Below, piece after piece: positions 55,112 through 63,346 of a stretch of DNA of 64,000 bases. Position 1 is the stretch's first letter, and every line of letters starts with the position of its first letter. The stretch is from Pseudobdellovibrionaceae bacterium (GTDB lineage: Bacteria; Bdellovibrionota; Bdellovibrionia; Bdellovibrionales; Bdellovibrionaceae): positions 1 to 64,000 of the forward strand of contig JALHMX010000003.1 in the NCBI GenBank assembly GCA_022843825.1. The letters are read 5' to 3'. A model generated the notes under the pieces. The model worked only from the letters and a program-made list of their open reading frames with translations, was not told where the DNA came from and made no database searches. The position numbers and the translations under genes are program-made.

Positions 55112-55435
55112 ATGAAAAAAGCGAAAACTAAAACAAAGACAGCAACAAAAAGCATCTCTAAGACGATAACAACTCCTCAAAAGCGAAATAAGTCCTATGC
55201 ACTAGCTGATAGTGCCTACATACATTCAGATAGCGACCCTGCACACGCCCCCGGACACAAGAAGATGAATTTAAGAAATCAATTTGAAAAAACAGGACAA
55301 AAAAATACGTCTCAAAACGCGCAAGCTTTAAATAATATGTCTGCCTCGAGTAAAATTAAAAGGACGTCTTCGACCAACAGACGCATTATTACCGGAGCAG
55401 CCATTGGTAAAACCGGTCAAATAGTCATTAAGTAG
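55112..55435 (+). CDS. Basic Lys/Thr-rich small protein
   Basis: A 107-residue ORF with AAGGGG before the ATG. The first 28 residues are almost all Lys, Thr and Ser (AKTKTKTATKSISKT), resembling histone-H1-like tails or nucleoid-binding peptides; the rest is polar and Asn/Ser-rich and ends in a small hydrophobic segment GAAIGKTGQIVIK. It may bind nucleic acid; no family is recognised. It stops directly against the stop codon of the convergent EEP gene. Confidence 0.65.
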   Translation: MKKAKTKTKTATKSISKTITTPQKRNKSYALADSAYIHSDSDPAHAPGHKKMNLRNQFEKTGQKNTSQNAQALNNMSASSKIKRTSSTNRRIITGAAIGKTGQIVIK

Positions 55436-56194
55436 TTATTTTATTTCTCGACCACCAATTGCCACTTCACAGAACAAAGGCAGGTGGTCAGAGAAATGAT
55501 GTGTGGATCCTTTCGGTAGAACATACGAATGTTTGACTGTCATGTTACGCACATAAATACGATCTAAAGTAAACAGTGGAAACAATGCTGGAAAAGTTTT
55601 AGCGAATGTGCCATGCAAACTTTTGTGCGCCTCTACCAACTTCAGATCTGTTTCAAGTATTTTGACTGATTTTTTGTCCCAATCATTAAAGTCACCTGCT
55701 AAGATTAAGGGATCATTTTCAGACAAGTTTAAATCAAGAACCACTTCCTTAATCTTCTCGTATTGTAACTGACGCCCACGATTGAATAGGTCCAAGTGAG
55801 CGCACAAAACATACAAGCTGGTCGGTTTCTCTGTAGGTAATGCAATTTGACAAACAAGTAGACCTCGTTTTTCCATATTATTTGTGGAGATATTAATATT
55901 TTTCCAATTTATGATGGGAAACTCGCTTAAAACTAAGTTTCCGTGGTGCCCGTGATCATAGACAGCATTTTTAGCATAAGAGAAATGTGTCCATACTGAA
56001 TCAGCCAGATACTCAAATTGCGTATCTATCAACCCCTTCTTCTTGATCTTATGGCTTTCGCCTACGACTTCTTGCAAAAAAACTAAGTTTGCATGGGACT
56101 CTCGGACAAGCTCTTTAACTTCCTTAAGGAAGTACTTTTTATTATTCCAGTCAAAACCTTTGTGAATATTATAGGTTAAAATTTTTAAATTCAT
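55436..56194 (-). CDS. Endonuclease/exonuclease/phosphatase (EEP) family protein
   Basis: A 252-residue metal-dependent hydrolase. ATG at 56194 with GAGAGAAG upstream. The EEP fold signature is complete: LTYNIHKG (metal Asn), FLQEVVGE (metal Glu), LVLSEFPI, CAHLDLFNRGR (catalytic His), LILAGDFNDW (Asp/Asn) and the final SDHLPLFCEV (Asp-His). These enzymes cleave nucleic-acid or phosphoester substrates. The sequence is closest in feel to the cardiolipin-associated/YbhP group, but substrate choice cannot be read from it. There is no signal peptide, so it is probably cytoplasmic. Confidence 0.88.
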   Translation of the reverse strand: MNLKILTYNIHKGFDWNNKKYFLKEVKELVRESHANLVFLQEVVGESHKIKKKGLIDTQFEYLADSVWTHFSYAKNAVYDHGHHGNLVLSEFPIINWKNINISTNNMEKRGLLVCQIALPTEKPTSLYVLCAHLDLFNRGRQLQYEKIKEVVLDLNLSENDPLILAGDFNDWDKKSVKILETDLKLVEAHKSLHGTFAKTFPALFPLFTLDRIYVRNMTVKHSYVLPKGSTHHFSDHLPLFCEVAIGGREIK

Positions 56195-56395
56195 CACTTC
56201 TCTCAAATAAAAATGGCCTGCTGTAGAGTAAAGCAAGCCTTTTTTATTTTGACTATCTTTATTTTAAGGCAATTAAATTTTCAAGTCCTAATTCTAAAAA
56301 CGTAGTTTTTTGCCCCGGAATAAAATAAAAAGCAAATCGGCTTTAAAATACCCTTCAATTCCTTTATAAGCTGTAAATATTCAAGGAGAATAGCA

Positions 56396-57199
56396 TTGGA
56401 AAAAATTCAAAACTTTATCAATCAAGCCGATGAGCATGAGATTTTTGTAATGGCTGCAGCTCTTGCTTATGCTACCGCCTTAGCATTAGCTCCATTTACA
56501 TTGATTATTTTAGCTTTAATTTCTTTTTTAAATGTGAATCTTCAGGCTCGGTTTTCATACGAGATGGAACAATCACTCGGCGTTGAGGCCGGAGCTGCTG
56601 TAACAGCCATTATACAAAACGCGGGACAACATCCCAAAATTGCAAGCCTCTCTGGTCTTGCTGGCTTTGTTGTCCTTATCATATCAGCATCAATTGTTTT
56701 TACCCAACTTCAGATTGCCTTGAATAAAATTAATAACTACACAGCTCCGAAGCATATTAGCGGAATAAAACTCTATTTAAAAAACAAATTTTTATCCTTA
56801 GGTTTAGTACTGGGGTTTGCTTTTTTATCGATAGTATCCTTAGTCACAACAGCAGCTATCTCAATAGTATATCCTAATACAGATGGTCAAATCTGGCACG
56901 CGCTTTCATTCATAATAAGTTTTATAATGTTTACTCTGTTGTTTACTTGTATTTATCGCTTTGTTCCTACAGAGAAAATGAATTGGAAGAAATGTTTTTT
57001 ATCAGGACTAATTAGCACTGTTTTCTATCTTATAGGCAAAAGCCTAATCAGTCTTTACTTGGGAAAGACTGGAATAGGCTCTGCGTATGGTGCTGCGGGT
57101 TCATTAATTGTTTTTCTGGTTTGGGTCTACTACACGTCATTAACCTTACTACTCAGTTATGAATTAAGCGTTAACGTTATTTTCAAAAAAACTGACTGA
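56396..57199 (+). CDS. YihY/BrkB-family inner-membrane protein
   Basis: A 267-residue membrane protein with TTG start and AAGGAG upstream. It has about six segments and the family features AAALAYATALALAPFTLIIL at the start, YRFVPTEKMNWKKCFLSGLI and GAAGSLIVFLVWVYYTSLTLLLSYEL at the end. YihY/BrkB proteins (once misnamed RNase BN) may be lipid or protein transporters; the function is unsettled. It is convergent with the barrel gene, four bases apart. Confidence 0.9.
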   Translation: MEKIQNFINQADEHEIFVMAAALAYATALALAPFTLIILALISFLNVNLQARFSYEMEQSLGVEAGAAVTAIIQNAGQHPKIASLSGLAGFVVLIISASIVFTQLQIALNKINNYTAPKHISGIKLYLKNKFLSLGLVLGFAFLSIVSLVTTAAISIVYPNTDGQIWHALSFIISFIMFTLLFTCIYRFVPTEKMNWKKCFLSGLISTVFYLIGKSLISLYLGKTGIGSAYGAAGSLIVFLVWVYYTSLTLLLSYELSVNVIFKKTD

Positions 57200-57203
57200 C
57201 GAC

Positions 57204-57761
57204 TTAATACCAATATTTTGCCACTGCACTTAGAGTAAACGTGTCTACTTCATCATCGGCCACGATAGCATAACGAGCTAATGCTCCTAATGACATTCGA
57301 TCTAATTCGGCTACACCTAATGGTATATCGAATCCTAACATAGGAGCTGCGGCTAATGAGGTCCCATCCTCTTTAAATACAGCACCTAACCCTGCTGCAA
57401 CATAGCTGTGTCTGATAATGCTCATGTCGCCGCCAAAATTATATGAAGCTTTTGCCCATACAGTGGTGCGCTCACTCGTATCAATTCCATCATCAATGTT
57501 GGCATAAGAAATTTCTGCTCCAAGTCCGAAAGGAACAAACGGTTGATACCCAAAATCTAAACCAAACTCTGATGCTGTAGCACCACTTCCTTCGGGAAGT
57601 GCCGCACCTGCTAAAAGTCCAAAGTGAGGCTTCCACTCTGACGCCTGCTCTACTGGACGCGGCTGTGTTAATATCGATCGTCTTTCTAGGTCTTGTGCCT
57701 GAGCACTCAGGCCTAAAATTAGCGTAACTACTGCAACTACTATAAAAATTTTGTTCTGCAT
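57204..57761 (-). CDS. Small outer-membrane beta-barrel protein
   Basis: A 185-residue protein. The ATG at 57761 is preferred, with GAGG seven bases before it; an ATG 12 bases earlier is too near that site. The signal peptide ends SAQAQ. The mature part alternates polar and hydrophobic residues in short strands (HFGLLAGAALP, EFGLDFGYQPFVPFGLGAEISYA, TVWAKASYNFG) and ends with an aromatic residue (AKYWY), the typical C-terminal signal for barrel assembly. Perhaps eight strands. Role unknown. Confidence 0.75.
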   Translation of the reverse strand: MQNKIFIVVAVVTLILGLSAQAQDLERRSILTQPRPVEQASEWKPHFGLLAGAALPEGSGATASEFGLDFGYQPFVPFGLGAEISYANIDDGIDTSERTTVWAKASYNFGGDMSIIRHSYVAAGLGAVFKEDGTSLAAAPMLGFDIPLGVAELDRMSLGALARYAIVADDEVDTFTLSAVAKYWY

Positions 57762-57809
57762 ATATATCCTCATTTCTTTTTGGTTTTGTTTGTCGTACTT
57801 TTTATTTGT

Positions 57810-57860
57810 CTATCTATTGTCACCGATCACTAACGCTAAGACTGTAATTATATTTTTCAT
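57810..57860 (-). pseudogene. Sixteen-codon ORF with strong ribosome site, leader-peptide or gene remnant
   Basis: AAGGAG stands eight bases before an ATG at 57860 encoding MKNIITVLALVIGDNR and a stop. The first 13 residues look like the start of a signal peptide. It lies 48 bases upstream of the barrel gene on the same strand. It may be the start of a decayed secreted-protein gene or a leader peptide for the gene that follows. Confidence 0.3.
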
Positions 57861-58059
57861 ATATTTCTCCTTGATTAACCATGAAGTATATTTGCAAGAT
57901 TTCGTCCAATTTTATTATTTCCCTTCTGCTGGGGCATTAATCCATAATTGCCAACTTTGATCTCGACTAAACTGCAGTAGATTTAGGCCTTTAATTTGCT
58001 CTTCTATAGCATTCAAGGTTTTGTAATTTATTGCATGACTTGACACACAAGGAGGGATT

Positions 58060-58356
58060 ATGGAAATGAACAACAAAAACACTAAAGGCGATAAGCCGTT
58101 TAGAACATTAAAGTCGGCAAGCCCAGAGACTTTATTTGCTCGATTCCTTCAAAAGCAAAGTAAAAGTCCAAGCATGAATCAAATAGCTACTTGGGAGCTT
58201 GATGGTGGGCAAATACCTGACTATAACGATAAATGCGTCATAGTCCATGGCTATCTATGCAGTACATTTTCTGAAAAAGTACAAGCGCACATAACGTATT
58301 ACTGGCGACTACTCAAGCTCTACTTACTTGGACGCCAAACACAATACAGAAAGTAG
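58060..58356 (+). CDS. Hypothetical 98-residue protein
   Basis: ATG with AAGGAGGG upstream. A basic, polar N-terminal half (TLKSASPETLFARFLQKQ) is followed by ATWELDGGQIPDYNDKC and a basic aromatic C-terminal helix (AHITYYWRLLKLYLLGRQ) that could lie on a membrane. Two Cys are present. I recognise no family. The next gene starts six bases after its stop and is probably co-transcribed. Confidence 0.6.
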   Translation: MEMNNKNTKGDKPFRTLKSASPETLFARFLQKQSKSPSMNQIATWELDGGQIPDYNDKCVIVHGYLCSTFSEKVQAHITYYWRLLKLYLLGRQTQYRK

Positions 58357-58362
58357 GCTGAT

Positions 58363-58605
58363 ATGAAAACCCAGGATGTGTACATATACGACAGTAACTT
58401 TGAAATACAGGCTCAAGGGGAGCAGCTCATTTTCCCCTTGTTGCTTGTGGTTTTTATTTTTGGTCTATTCATGATGAGTTCGCCTTCTATAGAAAAATCG
58501 CCATTGCCGTATAAAAATACAGCTACGGCTACCTCTAGTAAAACTGATTCCAAAAAAAGCATTGTAGATATTATTTACTCGTGCACAGATCGCAACTGCA
58601 AATAA
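58363..58605 (+). CDS. Hypothetical single-membrane-span protein, 80 residues
   Basis: It starts seven bases after the previous stop, with AGTAGG as a weak ribosome site. A polar N-terminus of about 20 residues is followed by one hydrophobic segment (LIFPLLLVVFIFGLFMM, about 22-38) and a Lys/Ser/Thr-rich tail ending in SCTDRNCK with two Cys. Probably anchored in the inner membrane with the tail outside. No family recognised. The stop codon touches the terminator of the convergent barrel gene. Confidence 0.6.
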   Translation: MKTQDVYIYDSNFEIQAQGEQLIFPLLLVVFIFGLFMMSSPSIEKSPLPYKNTATATSSKTDSKKSIVDIIYSCTDRNCK

Positions 58606-58633
58606 AAAAAAGGGCCGCAATTATTGCAGCCCT
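58604..58633 (-). terminator. Terminator for barrel gene 58656
   Basis: On the minus strand the stem GGGCTGCAA/TTGCGGCCC (one mismatch) is followed by eight T. It directly follows the gene ending at 58656 and abuts the convergent small gene. Confidence 0.8.
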
Positions 58634-58655
58634 GATTTATTACTTCTAATATCAG

Positions 58656-59399
58656 TTATAACTCGACCGGAAATCCCAAAGTAAGAACATAACCATTGGT
58701 TCTAGAATCAACCGATACATCGTCATTTAAGGCCAATGATCCGATAGATTCAACTTCTGTCGTGTTGTATCTTAGATCTTGATATTCAACATTTACACTA
58801 ACTGGCCCTACGTGAAGCCCGGCACCCAGTCTCCATCCTGAAGCTTCTTTGAATTTTAAATCCAAACCTTGCACACCTGCTGCTGGGTTATTTTCACCCG
58901 TCAAGACGTAGCCTGCAAGCAAGCGAACTCCAAAAAGAGGCGTTTGCAATCCAACCATTGGTGCAATATTGTAAACATCTGCATCAGCTGATTGATAAAA
59001 AGAATCTTCCATTTGGTTTTTGCTGTAACGCCCATCAATTCCAATAAGAAAAACTTCTGAAACGTGTCCGCCAAAACGCAAGCCTACTCCATAACCACGT
59101 GATGTACCTGAAGTATCACTTAACAAACCAGAAATTTGTGAAGACTCAATGCTTGTATCTTCTTGCGAACCAAATATCATAGGTTCTATAAATAATCCGC
59201 CTTTAGAAATACGAGAGCGCTCTTCTTCTTGAGTTATGCTTGTCTGGCGTGTACTTTCACTTTCTCGAGTGTTTCCATATGCATCAGTTGTTTCAGTGCT
59301 TTGACGATCTGTTGTCGTTTGGCTTCTATCTTGAGCCATAGCTACGGTAGCCACTTGAAATAATCCAGTTACAATTGCTGCTAGTACTATTTTTTTCAT
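58656..59399 (-). CDS. Outer-membrane beta-barrel protein
   Basis: A 247-residue protein with signal peptide (VAMAQ), a polar Ser/Thr/Arg/Glu-rich segment (about 23-62) and a barrel domain of some 180 residues: GGLFIEPMIFGSQ, RGYGVGLRFGGHV, FLIGIDGRYS, GVRLLAGYVL, SGWRLGAGLHVGPVSVNVEYQDLRY, and the end GYVLTLGFPVEL. It resembles OmpW/OmpX-size eight-stranded barrels. The disordered N-terminal segment is unusual for small barrels and may face the periplasm. A terminator follows. Function unknown. Confidence 0.78.
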   Translation of the reverse strand: MKKIVLAAIVTGLFQVATVAMAQDRSQTTTDRQSTETTDAYGNTRESESTRQTSITQEEERSRISKGGLFIEPMIFGSQEDTSIESSQISGLLSDTSGTSRGYGVGLRFGGHVSEVFLIGIDGRYSKNQMEDSFYQSADADVYNIAPMVGLQTPLFGVRLLAGYVLTGENNPAAGVQGLDLKFKEASGWRLGAGLHVGPVSVNVEYQDLRYNTTEVESIGSLALNDDVSVDSRTNGYVLTLGFPVEL

Positions 59400-59432
59400 A
59401 TTTTTGTCCTTTTAATTGAGTTTCAAATTAGT

Positions 59433-60026
59433 CTAAACTAATCCTGAAGGTCTTGTTTGAGTTTTATCGTCCGACCACGTTTTTCTTTCCGTAAACGTAT
59501 CTTCATCGCCTTTTAATTCATCGGTTGATGAAATATCTTTCGCGCCAGTAGCTTCTAAAAATCTTTTTGCTTTTTTAGTCCATTCAGCGTCGTCCACATG
59601 AACTGAAATTAGAATCCCACCGTCTTTAACAAAGCCTTCATATTTTTTAGCTTCGTACTCTGGAATACCAAAACCTATAAGCGCACCACTGACTACTCCA
59701 ACCGTACCGCCTACTCCCATGCCTGCTAAAGCTGCCATTATCGGACCCGCTGCTATAAATGGTCCTACTCCTGGAATCGCAAGGGCACCGATACCAACAA
59801 GTAATCCCAGAGTTCCACCAATAACGGCACCCGTTCCAGCACCTGCTGCTGCACCTTCCGGCGCTTTAGTCCCTTTTGTATGGACTAATCCTTGATCACC
59901 ACTGTCTTGAGGTAATAAAACAGATATGTCACTCATTCTAAAACCATTGTCTTTAAGTGTTGTGATTCCATTTTCTACTGCGCTTCGACTTGGATAAATT
60001 CCAAAGACTATTTTGTTGCTTCTCAT
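59433..60026 (-). CDS. YflT-like stress protein with glycine-zipper insert
   Basis: A 197-residue protein. The N-terminal and C-terminal parts make a ferredoxin-like fold as in general-stress YflT/DUF1269-type proteins (VFGIYPSRSAVENGITTLKDNG, DISVLLP; GGILISVHVDDAEWTKKAKRFLEATGAKDI). Between them lies a Gly/Ala-rich hydrophobic segment (about 58-118: GAGTGAVIGGTLGLLVGIGALAIPGVG) that could insert in the membrane as a paired hairpin. The acidic, Thr-rich tail is polar. It sits between a barrel gene and a BON gene on the same strand with short gaps, an envelope-stress context. Confidence 0.78.
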   Translation of the reverse strand: MRSNKIVFGIYPSRSAVENGITTLKDNGFRMSDISVLLPQDSGDQGLVHTKGTKAPEGAAAGAGTGAVIGGTLGLLVGIGALAIPGVGPFIAAGPIMAALAGMGVGGTVGVVSGALIGFGIPEYEAKKYEGFVKDGGILISVHVDDAEWTKKAKRFLEATGAKDISSTDELKGDEDTFTERKTWSDDKTQTRPSGLV

Positions 60027-60062
60027 TTTTAACTCCTTTAGTTGATATTGATTTATAAGTTC

Positions 60063-60422
60063 TTACTTTACGACTATATCTATTTGATTATTGACACCTG
60101 ACACACCTGCAACGTCTCGTGCTTTTTGAAGAAGCGCATTTTGTTCTTGGGATGACCGAACGGGCCCCTTCAACGTAACCTCACCACCTCGTGTGATTAT
60201 TTTTATGTTTTTGGCATAAGTAGAAAGCGAATCATCTTCGATCAAAGCTTGTCGAATTTTTTTAGTTATCTCGACATCTGTCTTAGAGTCACCCTGTTTA
60301 TCTGCTGTGTACTCATAAGCCTGCTTGTCTCTTTTATTTACTGCGGAGTTATCGGCCTTCTGCGCCCAGCCTGCATAGGCTGATAAAGTCACAATTAATG
60401 TCGCTGCTAATTTTATTTTCAT
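60063..60422 (-). CDS. Periplasmic BON-domain protein
   Basis: A 119-residue protein with a signal peptide ending GWAQ and one BON domain (about 48-118): DVEITKKIRQALIEDDSLST, IKIITRGGEVTLKGPVRSSQEQNALLQKA and GVSGVNNQIDIVVK. BON domains bind phospholipid and are found in OsmY-type osmotic-shock proteins. A polar linker with many charged residues separates it from the signal. It is the first of the minus-strand run BON, YflT-like, barrel. Confidence 0.87.
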   Translation of the reverse strand: MKIKLAATLIVTLSAYAGWAQKADNSAVNKRDKQAYEYTADKQGDSKTDVEITKKIRQALIEDDSLSTYAKNIKIITRGGEVTLKGPVRSSQEQNALLQKARDVAGVSGVNNQIDIVVK

Positions 60423-60632
60423 CTGTACCTGCTTTCTTTTTATAGGGACTTATTTAAATTACACAAACAGCTCAGCAAGAACTCGACCATAGGGTTTTCC
60501 CACTAAAGTCCTGTGAAACAAGGCAATGTGCACCAAATAATGGGGCAAAAAAGGTCCCGAATAATATAAACTTTAATTTTTTATGTAAATAAAGTTAAAG
60601 TGTTCATTCAACTCAACGAAAGGAATAAAAGT

Positions 60633-60836
60633 ATGAGAAAAACTAAAACAATTCACCGTAAGACTCGCCCAAAAGCAACCTCTACTAAACAAAAAAAGAA
60701 CAATGAGACTTTGGTAGCTGATTGGAAAAAATGGACACAAACCATGTCTAAAAAACTTATACGTGGCTATGCCGTACCACTTGCTCGTATCGCTGAAAAC
60801 AAACTTGCACAATTTCAAAAACAATATAATTCATAG
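60633..60836 (+). CDS. Small basic protein, 67 residues
   Basis: ATG at 60633 with AAAGGA eight bases before it. The N-terminal third is Lys/Arg/Thr-rich (RKTKTIHRKTRPKATSTK). The rest is a probable amphipathic helix (WKKWTQTMSKKLIRGY, PLARIAENKLAQFQKQY). It may bind nucleic acid or a protein; no family recognised. The Hpt gene starts three bases after its stop, so the two should be made together. Confidence 0.6.
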   Translation: MRKTKTIHRKTRPKATSTKQKKNNETLVADWKKWTQTMSKKLIRGYAVPLARIAENKLAQFQKQYNS

Positions 60837-60839
60837 ATT

Positions 60840-61145
60840 ATGTCTGACATTGATATTCCACCAGAGATGCGTTTGAAATATTTAGAGCGCCGCAAAGCCG
60901 ATTTTGAAAGCTGCCAAAAAGCGATTATAGAAAATAACTTTGAAGTGCTCAAACGCGTCGGCCATCAAATTAAAGGAAACGCCTCGACATTTGGCTACGA
61001 CGACTTAAGTAAAATAGCTATAGAGCTTGAACAATGCGCCGAACACCAAGAAATCGACAAACTTAAGTCAATCATGGAGCAGTTCGCGAATTTTCTTTCG
61101 CGAACTCAGGGAGAGGCTTCATTCACTAAAAAAAGAAAGGTCTAA
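60840..61145 (+). CDS. Histidine phosphotransfer (Hpt) domain protein
   Basis: A 101-residue stand-alone Hpt protein. The four-helix phosphotransfer signature is KRVGHQIKGNASTFGYDDLS, with His42 as phosphoacceptor and Lys45-Gly46 following. It would shuttle phosphoryl groups between a hybrid kinase and a receiver protein. No kinase is in the window, but a receiver-only protein (61187) is convergent 40 bases away and an NtrC-type regulator follows. Two hairpins lie in its 3' end: one within the coding region (61081-61106) and one containing its stop codon. Confidence 0.87.
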   Translation: MSDIDIPPEMRLKYLERRKADFESCQKAIIENNFEVLKRVGHQIKGNASTFGYDDLSKIAIELEQCAEHQEIDKLKSIMEQFANFLSRTQGEASFTKKRKV

Positions 61146-61174
61146 AAGATTTATGGGGATAATCTTTTAGACCT
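61138..61174. terminator. Hairpin at convergent ends of Hpt and receiver genes
   Basis: AGGTCTAAAAGATT (61138-61151) pairs perfectly with its inverse at 61161-61174, leaving a nine-base loop. The Hpt stop TAA is inside the left arm. No T-run follows, so termination is likely but not of the classic type. It lies between the two convergent genes. Confidence 0.5.
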
Positions 61175-61186
61175 GTGGGCGACAAG

Positions 61187-61711
61187 TTAAGCGGTATAAT
61201 AACGAACTGTTTTTTCGTCTTCTATGTATTCACCAAAAGAATCAATAATGACACTTAATGGCTGAGTTTTTGAAATATAGCCAACATAATCAAAGTGTTT
61301 TGTTCTTCGAGGATGACATTTATTCTTCTGCGAAGCCGAAAAAATAACGACTGGAACTTTTTTAGTATCCCACTGAATAGGAAGACTGGGCTCTAAACGC
61401 AATCCTTTTTCAGTTTCCACCAGGGTATCTGTACCGTTTAGTCCCGGTAGTTGCCAATCCAGTATAATCAGATCATAAAACTTCTCTGTCATTAAATTCA
61501 TAGCTTCATACGGATCCTGTGCCACATCAATTACACAAGAATATTTCATCTTAAGTGCCTTGGTCACCACAGCAACCATGTCCTTATCATCTTCAATCAT
61601 TAAGATTTTTTTGGTTTTTTTCGACATCTTAAATGGTCTCAACAGAGACTGCTCAATTTGATTTAAATTATTTAATCGATTGAACGGTAATGCTTCCTGA
61701 ACTGTCGTCAT
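61187..61711 (-). CDS. Stand-alone response-regulator receiver protein
   Basis: A 174-residue protein with GAGGGG before the ATG. After a 34-residue N-terminal extension comes one receiver domain: acidic pocket IEDDKD (Asp41/42), phosphoacceptor Asp85 in LILDWQLPGLNG, Ser in VVIFSAS and Lys in GYISKTQP. No output domain exists, so it acts by protein contact or relays phosphate, perhaps with the convergent Hpt protein. The domain has an insertion (about 100-125, ETEKGLRLEPSLPIQ) and an HPRRTKH loop compared with CheY-like proteins. Confidence 0.88.
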   Translation of the reverse strand: MTTVQEALPFNRLNNLNQIEQSLLRPFKMSKKTKKILMIEDDKDMVAVVTKALKMKYSCVIDVAQDPYEAMNLMTEKFYDLIILDWQLPGLNGTDTLVETEKGLRLEPSLPIQWDTKKVPVVIFSASQKNKCHPRRTKHFDYVGYISKTQPLSVIIDSFGEYIEDEKTVRYYTA

Positions 61712-61876
61712 TTTATACCCCTCTTGCTATGTGTGTTAAGTTACATAGACTTATAAATGCAACGTGGGTGCCAGCTTTATTAAGTATAATTTACTTAATA
61801 ACTAATACATAAGCCCGCAACAAGAGCTAATTATGTATCGGAAAAAAATCCACACTGATAAGAAAAAAAGCACCAA

Positions 61877-61904
61877 ATAAAAAAGGCCCCTTTAAAAGGC
61901 CTTT
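61877..61904 (-). terminator. Terminator of NtrC-type regulator gene
   Basis: On the minus strand AAAGGCC/GGCCTTT stems around a nine-base loop, followed by six T. It lies 27 bases after the regulator stop codon. Confidence 0.75.
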
Positions 61905-61930
61905 AAACTAAAATGCTTATTTTTGATCAA

Positions 61931-63346
61931 CTAGTTTAACGTATGGCTTTCAGTAGCTTGACTGTTTATATCACGCAACTTGCGATACAAAGTTTTTCTG
62001 TCTATCTGTAAATCTTTAGCTGTTTTTTCTTTAACTCCATGGTTTAGCTCTAATACATGTTGAACATACTTATTAACTAATTCTTCTACTGTTAGAATCT
62101 TAGATTGATTACTCATAGGAAACTTAAATCCTACTTCTTCTTGAGCTTGCTCAGTTTTCTGAATAAGAGTTACCACGTCATCCAAACGTATAATTTCACT
62201 GCTTGATAATACAATTGCACGCTCAATCGTGTTTTCTAATTCGCGAACATTCCCAGTCCATGTGTTTTTCATTAGGTACTCAAGCGCCTCTTTGCTAAAC
62301 TGCTTCACTCGCGTGTTGTTCAAAGCACAGAACTTTCTCATGAAAAACTCAGCCAACGGCAAAATGTCTTCTTTACGCTCTCTTAAAGGTGGAATCCATA
62401 TTGGAATCACATTTAAGCGAAAGAACAGATCTTCACGAAACTTTTTGTCTTGGATCTCTTGTCTTAAGTTTTTATGCGTAGCTGACAGTATTCTAACATT
62501 TACAGGGCGAAGTTGATTTTCACCTATTCTTTTAATTTTCTTTTCTTGCAAGACCCTTAATAGCTTAGCTTGTAAAGCCAAACTTAAGTCACCAATTTCA
62601 TCTAGAAACAAAGTCCCGCCCTCGGCCTCTTCAAACAAACCCACTTTTTTATCGGCGGCACCAGTGAATGCGCCTTTAGCATGTCCAAACAGTTCTGATT
62701 CAAGTAAATTTTCAGGAATAGCTGAACAGTTAATAGCAATAAAGGGCGCTTTTTTCTTACCACTCATTGTATGTATCGCTTTAGCGATGACCTCTTTACC
62801 CGTACCACTCTCACCAGTAATTAAGATATTTGCAGAAGACTTGGCTACTCGACGCGCTAAATCTAAAGCATTTTTAATCCCTGGACTTTTCCCAACAACG
62901 CCCTCAAGGCTAGTGGGACCCTCTTGAAGTCGAACAACTTCTTTTAAGGCGTGGTTTTCCTCTTTGACAGAAGTTAAATATAAGGCTCTTTCCACAGACA
63001 CTAATAGTTGTGGAAAGTGCAAGGGCTTTACGACAAAGTCGTAGGCGCCAGCTTGGATTGCATCGACTGCCACTTCCACTTTCTTGTTCGCTGTGATTAA
63101 TATGATAGGCACCATGTTGCCTAAAGTTTTCATTCGCTGAGTAAACTCAATTCCTGAAATTCCTGGCAACATTAAATCAGTTATGATGACATCACACTCT
63201 ACCTTATTATTAGTTAAATCCTCTAGCGCCTTCTGAGCATCATCGTAAGGAACAACATCATAATTTCTCATTCTAAAAAAACTAGTAACCATCTCTTGTA
63301 TATCATGATCATCATCAATAACTAAAATTTTTGCTTTTTTTGACAT
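61931..63346 (-). CDS. Sigma-54-dependent response regulator (NtrC family)
   Basis: A 471-residue activator with three domains: receiver (1-120; acidic pocket IDDDHD, Asp57 phosphoacceptor in ITDLMLPG, Lys107); AAA+ (about 145-390; Walker A GESGTGKE near 178, the sigma-54 loop GAFTGA at 225-230, Walker B TLFLDEIG, arginine finger region FREDLFFRLNV); and a Fis-type helix-turn-helix at the end (AKDLQIDRKTLYRKLRDI). It would open sigma-54 promoters when phosphorylated. The ATG at 63346 is preferred; GTG nine bases earlier is too close to AAGG. No cognate kinase is adjacent. Confidence 0.93.
   Translation of the reverse strand: MSKKAKILVIDDDHDIQEMVTSFFRMRNYDVVPYDDAQKALEDLTNNKVECDVIITDLMLPGISGIEFTQRMKTLGNMVPIILITANKKVEVAVDAIQAGAYDFVVKPLHFPQLLVSVERALYLTSVKEENHALKEVVRLQEGPTSLEGVVGKSPGIKNALDLARRVAKSSANILITGESGTGKEVIAKAIHTMSGKKKAPFIAINCSAIPENLLESELFGHAKGAFTGAADKKVGLFEEAEGGTLFLDEIGDLSLALQAKLLRVLQEKKIKRIGENQLRPVNVRILSATHKNLRQEIQDKKFREDLFFRLNVIPIWIPPLRERKEDILPLAEFFMRKFCALNNTRVKQFSKEALEYLMKNTWTGNVRELENTIERAIVLSSSEIIRLDDVVTLIQKTEQAQEEVGFKFPMSNQSKILTVEELVNKYVQHVLELNHGVKEKTAKDLQIDRKTLYRKLRDINSQATESHTLN

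Noticed and set aside
57751-57960. 69-codon plus-strand ORF in the gap after the barrel gene
   Set aside because: It begins inside the minus-strand barrel gene, has no ribosome site, and is a hydrophobic translation of AT-rich DNA opposite a better minus-strand signal.
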